Below, piece by piece: positions 61,225-64,000 of a stretch of DNA of 64,000 nt. The notes below the pieces were generated by a model, which did not search any database, had not been told where the DNA came from, and saw only the letters and a list, made by a program, of their open reading frames with translations. This stretch comes from Bog-473 sp963754445 (lineage in GTDB: Bacteria > Actinomycetota > Acidimicrobiia > Acidimicrobiales > RAAP-2), in assembly GCA_963754445.1 (NCBI GenBank), contig CAVWFT010000001.1, positions 1,736,001-1,800,000 of the forward strand. Reading direction: 5' to 3'. Each line of letters starts with the position of its first letter. Within the stretch, counting starts at the first letter, position 1. Both the position numbers and the translations under genes were made by a program.

Positions 61225-61838
61225 CCGAGTGTCCCTTCGGTGTACGGCGTCGCGTGGCGAGCGCCACCTTCGTATTGCCCGTCCGGCCCGAGCAGTTCCC
61301 GCAGCCGACGTCGGCCGCGGGCGAGTCGCGACCGCACCGTGCCGATCGGCACCCCGAGGGCTCGGGCAATCTCGTCGTACGAGAGGTCGGCAGCGGCCGC
61401 CAAGAGCAGCACGTCCCGGTAACGATCGTCGAGCCGGTCCAGCGCCCGACGGACGCGATCTGCTTCGGCCGCGTTGTCCAGTGCTTCGCTGATGCTCTGC
61501 GCCGGGTCCAGATCGTGGTCGGGCGCACGTCCCATCGTCCCGAGACGAGCGAGACGGCGCGTTTCGGATCGGCGGTGCTGGCGCACGACATTGGTGGCGA
61601 TGCCGAGCAACCAGGGCCGGGCACTCTCGTACGCCGGGTCGTAGCGGTGGCGCGCCCGGAAGGCAACGACGAAGGTCTCCGACACCAGGTCCTCGATGTC
61701 GCCCGGCCCGGCGCGAGAGGCGACATAGCGATGGACCGACCGGGCATGACGGTCGAAGAGAGTGGCGAACTCCTGGGGCTCGTGCCACGAGGTCGCCACG
61801 ATGTCGGCGTCAGTGCGTGGTGACCCGTCGTCTCCCAT
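61221..61838 (-). CDS. RNA polymerase sigma-70 factor, ECF subfamily
   Basis: A 205-residue protein. Region 2: FATLFDRHARSVHRYVASRAGPGDIEDLVSETFVVAFR and RPWLLGIATNVVRQHRRSETRR. Region 4: LDDRYRDVLLLAAAADLSYDEIARALGVPIGTVRSRLARGRRRLREL. It directs a small regulon; the partner at 59830-61224 is probably its regulator. It is divergent from a small membrane protein gene; I see no clear own-type GGAAC/CGTC promoter. Confidence 0.92.
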   Translation of the reverse strand: MGDDGSPRTDADIVATSWHEPQEFATLFDRHARSVHRYVASRAGPGDIEDLVSETFVVAFRARHRYDPAYESARPWLLGIATNVVRQHRRSETRRLARLGTMGRAPDHDLDPAQSISEALDNAAEADRVRRALDRLDDRYRDVLLLAAAADLSYDEIARALGVPIGTVRSRLARGRRRLRELLGPDGQYEGGARHATPYTEGTLG

Positions 61839-61947
61839 CAGTACGTATTGTCCGCCGTCCTGTCTGCGGTTCCCGGGGTCACTGGCTCCCCACCGGCCGC
61901 CTGTGGAAACGTAGTACCAGCACGTCCCACACGGTGGAGGTCCGAGT

Positions 61948-62298
61948 GTGCCGGTAACCGCGGGAACGACGAGCGCGGCCTTCGCCGTTTCGTTGGTCGT
62001 CGGTGCCCTCGTGGTCTCGTCGTGTGGCTTCCTCGATGTCGTTCGCCGACCATCGCTCGCCTACAGGACGGCACACGTGTCCAAGCATCGATGGCTCCTC
62101 ACGCTGGGGCTCTCCGCGACGACACTCCTCGTTTCGAGTCTCTGCCTCCTCCTGATCGCTCCCGCATCGGTGCTGCTGGGACTGGACGCGATCGCCTGCA
62201 TGGTCGGTCTGGTCGGCGGAGCCTGGTACCTGGCGATCGTGCGACCTTGGGTGGCGGCACACATCCGCGGTGCCCGAGCCAAGGCACCAGGGGGTTAG
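61948..62298 (+). CDS. Small membrane protein of unknown function
   Basis: A 116-residue protein. GTG 61948 follows GGAGG by 7 bases, which supports translation. Three hydrophobic segments are visible: AAFAVSLVVGALVVSSCGF, a middle one (LTLGLSATTLLVSSLCLLLI) and LDAIACMVGLVGGAWYLAIV. A DUF2516-like small membrane protein is possible but not proven. It is divergent from the sigma gene. Confidence 0.55.
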   Translation: MPVTAGTTSAAFAVSLVVGALVVSSCGFLDVVRRPSLAYRTAHVSKHRWLLTLGLSATTLLVSSLCLLLIAPASVLLGLDAIACMVGLVGGAWYLAIVRPWVAAHIRGARAKAPGG

Positions 62299-62399
62299 TC
62301 GGTCCGGCGACGCACCCGCCCCGGTTCGACGGGACAGGACGTCGACGACACGCCGAGACGTCGCCGACCGGCCCAGAAAGCCAGCCCTACACTTTCTCG

Positions 62400-63647
62400 A
62401 TGGCCGAGCAACGGGAAGCCACCCTCCCCCAACCCCCGGGACCCGGCGCCCATGCGGACACCCAGTCGCTCGTGCGGGCCCTCGCGCTCACGACGTTCCT
62501 GCTGTGGCTCGGGGCGAGCGCCATCCTCCCGCTGCTCCCCGAGTACCTGCGCCACAGGGGCGCGTCCGATGCGCTGGTCGGCGTGGTCATGGCGTCGTAC
62601 TTCGCGGCTGCGCTGGCCTTCCAATACCCCGCCGGACGACTGGCCGACCGGGTGGGGCGGCGGCCGGTGCTCGTGGGGGGCCTGCTGATCTACGCCCTCG
62701 GGAGCTTCGGCTTTCTCGCTCCGGTCGCCCCCACCACCGACATCATCCTGCGCTCGCTCCAAGGTGCGGGTGCCGGTTCGGCCGAGGTCGCCGCGTTGGC
62801 CATGGTGGCGGGCACGGTTCCGATGGGCGCCCGCGGACGAGCCTTTGCCTCCATCTACGGCGCCCAGCTGGCGGCCATGGCCATCGGGCCCCTCGTCGGC
62901 AGTCTCATCGGACTCTCGTCGATGGGGATCGTCTTCGCCCTGGCCGCGGGAGTCGGCGTCGCCGCATGCCTCCCGTCGCTCCCCGGCGGCATCGTCGCCC
63001 GGGCGGACAGGACCTTCACGGCGGTCGACCGGACGCACAGTCGAGGCCTCCCGAGGCTGAACCGATCGCTCATCGGTGCGTTGTTCGCCGCCGGCGCCAT
63101 CGGGTTGACCATCGGCGTGTACGAGTCGTGCTGGACGTTGCTCCTCGAGACACGTCACGCGCACGACTGGCAGGTGGGGCTCAGCTGGACGCTGTTCGCC
63201 GTGCCGTTCGTGGCCATGGCTCGACCGGGGGGTTGGCTGGCCGACCATGCGGACCGCCGATGGCTGGTTGTCGCCTCGCTCTCGTCCTCCGTCTTCTTCT
63301 GTTGCATCTACCCCTTCATCACCAACCTGACCCTGCTCCTCACGCTCGGCGGCCTCGAAGCCATCGGGCTGGCCGTCACCTTGCCCTCGGCGCAGTCGCT
63401 GTTGACCCAGAGCTCGGCCGAGGGGGAGCTCGGCCGCGTCCAAGGCTTGTTCTCGTCGAGCGAAACGGTGGCCATCGCCCTGTCCGCCGGCGTGGCCGGC
63501 GTGCTCTTCGGCGTGGCGCCTTGGGCGCCCTTCGTCGCCGGAGCGGCGGGTGCCGGCGCACTCGCGGCCTGCCTCCCGGCGATCTGGTGGCCCGTGGCCG
63601 GGAGCGTGCGTCAGGCGGAAGCCCTCGGCCACGCCGTGCTCGACTAG
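62400..63647 (+). CDS. MFS transporter (drug-exporter-like)
   Basis: A 415-residue protein with 12 predicted helices. Motif A-like GRLADRVGRRPVLVGG lies between helices 2 and 3, and a second, similar loop (GWLADHADRRWLVV) after helix 8. It is most like efflux-type MFS proteins; the substrate is unknown. ATG 62400 is exactly 6 bases after TACACT, a leaderless-type start; a longer in-frame reading from 61848 is rejected. Confidence 0.9.
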   Translation: MAEQREATLPQPPGPGAHADTQSLVRALALTTFLLWLGASAILPLLPEYLRHRGASDALVGVVMASYFAAALAFQYPAGRLADRVGRRPVLVGGLLIYALGSFGFLAPVAPTTDIILRSLQGAGAGSAEVAALAMVAGTVPMGARGRAFASIYGAQLAAMAIGPLVGSLIGLSSMGIVFALAAGVGVAACLPSLPGGIVARADRTFTAVDRTHSRGLPRLNRSLIGALFAAGAIGLTIGVYESCWTLLLETRHAHDWQVGLSWTLFAVPFVAMARPGGWLADHADRRWLVVASLSSSVFFCCIYPFITNLTLLLTLGGLEAIGLAVTLPSAQSLLTQSSAEGELGRVQGLFSSSETVAIALSAGVAGVLFGVAPWAPFVAGAAGAGALAACLPAIWWPVAGSVRQAEALGHAVLD

Positions 63648-63697
63648 GGCCCGACCCCTCGGCTGTCGGCCTCCGTCGGAGCGTAGGTTCACACCTC

Positions 63698-64000
63698 ATG
63701 GAGCAGCCCCTCGCCGATCTGGTGGGTCCCGACCTGCGTGTCCTTTTCTGCGGGATCAATCCCGGCACGCTCTCGGGAGAGCTCGGGCTGCACTTCGCCC
63801 GGCGGGGAAACCGGTTCTGGAAGTTGCTCAGTGCGGGGGGATTCACCACCTCCGTTCTCCTGCCCTCGGAGCAACACTCGCTGCCCGGGCTCGGCATCGG
63901 GATCACGAACCTGGTGGACCGGGTGACAGCCGGCGCCAGCGAGCTCAGCGCGGCGGAACTGCGTGCAGGCGCACACCGGCTCGAACCCAAGGTGGCCCGG
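63698..64000 (+). CDS. mug: G/U mismatch-specific uracil-DNA glycosylase, N-terminal part
   Basis: 101 residues are present before the window ends. VLFCGINPGTLSG is the catalytic-site motif of MUG/TDG enzymes, followed by FARRGNRFWKLL and GIGITNLVDRVTAGASELS. It removes uracil or ethenocytosine from mismatches. TAGGTT is 8 bases before ATG 63698 and may be its -10. Confidence 0.88.
   Translation, partial: MEQPLADLVGPDLRVLFCGINPGTLSGELGLHFARRGNRFWKLLSAGGFTTSVLLPSEQHSLPGLGIGITNLVDRVTAGASELSAAELRAGAHRLEPKVAR

Noticed and set aside
61839..61947. ECF-type autoregulated promoter (GGAAC...CGT) for the sigma factor
   Set aside because: GGGAAC and CGTA elements exist on the minus strand but their spacing (about 23 bases) is too long for a standard ECF promoter.

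Overview
The window is high-GC DNA from an actinobacterium. An Acidimicrobiia-type lineage is my inference. It rests on actinobacterial gene order (rpsO-pnp-M16-dapB, proS-rimP-nusA-ylxR-infB-rbfA-truB-ribF, ispG-rseP-dxr-cdsA-frr-pyrH-tsf-rpsB), an mtrA-mtrB-lpqB-like module, an Rv2578c-type radical SAM gene under a LexA box, TetR and F420-type luciferase families, and two secreted proteins built on 42-residue YWLVASDGG repeats that I associate with that class. Nearly all of the DNA is chromosomal core. I see no insertion sequence, phage, CRISPR array, tRNA or rRNA.

Layout. 1-6231: the start of ftsK (minus, cut by the window edge), a divergent LexA-type promoter and radical SAM gene, a repeat-SGNH secreted hydrolase, a glycerophosphodiesterase, a secreted glutamic-peptidase-like protein, an MBL hydrolase and a PH-domain membrane protein. 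6278-18143 (minus): rnj and dapA, two TetR-led pairs (diiron ferritin-like protein; rhomboid protease), dapB, M16 peptidase, pnp, rpsO and ribF. 18206-24462 (minus): truB, rbfA, infB (frameshifted), ylxR, nusA and rimP behind one strong promoter and leader. 24578-35244 (minus): proS, ispG, rseP, dxr, cdsA, frr, pyrH, tsf, rpsB, xerC. 35356-39766 (plus): an orphan peptide-type solute-binding protein, response regulator, histidine kinase and short GerMN lipoprotein in one tight operon. 39847-47960: DHFR-like gene, rsfS/nadD, a frameshifted luciferase-type oxidoreductase, class II DAHP synthase coupled to a second repeat protein with a GH25-like end, a zinc-ribbon protein, Usp, and a frameshifted beta-lactamase-family gene divergent from an MmcQ/YjbR gene. 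47988-58527 (minus): obg-proB-proA running into MoxR, VWA and histidine phosphatase, then copper amine oxidase, DtxR-type regulator and amidohydrolase. 58580-64000: purine nucleoside phosphorylase and VOC protein, a sigma factor with its membrane partner, a small membrane protein, an MFS exporter and the start of a mismatch uracil-DNA glycosylase.

How it works together. Many genes overlap by 4 bases (ATGA, GTGA or TTGA), so translational coupling is general. Many non-coupled genes carry a TANNNT hexamer exactly 6 bases before an ATG or GTG, which points to widespread leaderless transcription. Structured leaders sit before pnp, rimP-nusA-infB and rpsB, where autoregulation is known in other bacteria.

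Three genes, including essential infB, are each broken by one indel in a GC-rich run. I read these as probable assembly or sequencing errors. The most interesting unexplained unit is the solute-binding-protein + MtrA/MtrB-like + mini-LpqB operon. The divergent promoter with superimposed -10 elements at 47554-47570 and the shuffled repeat module are next.
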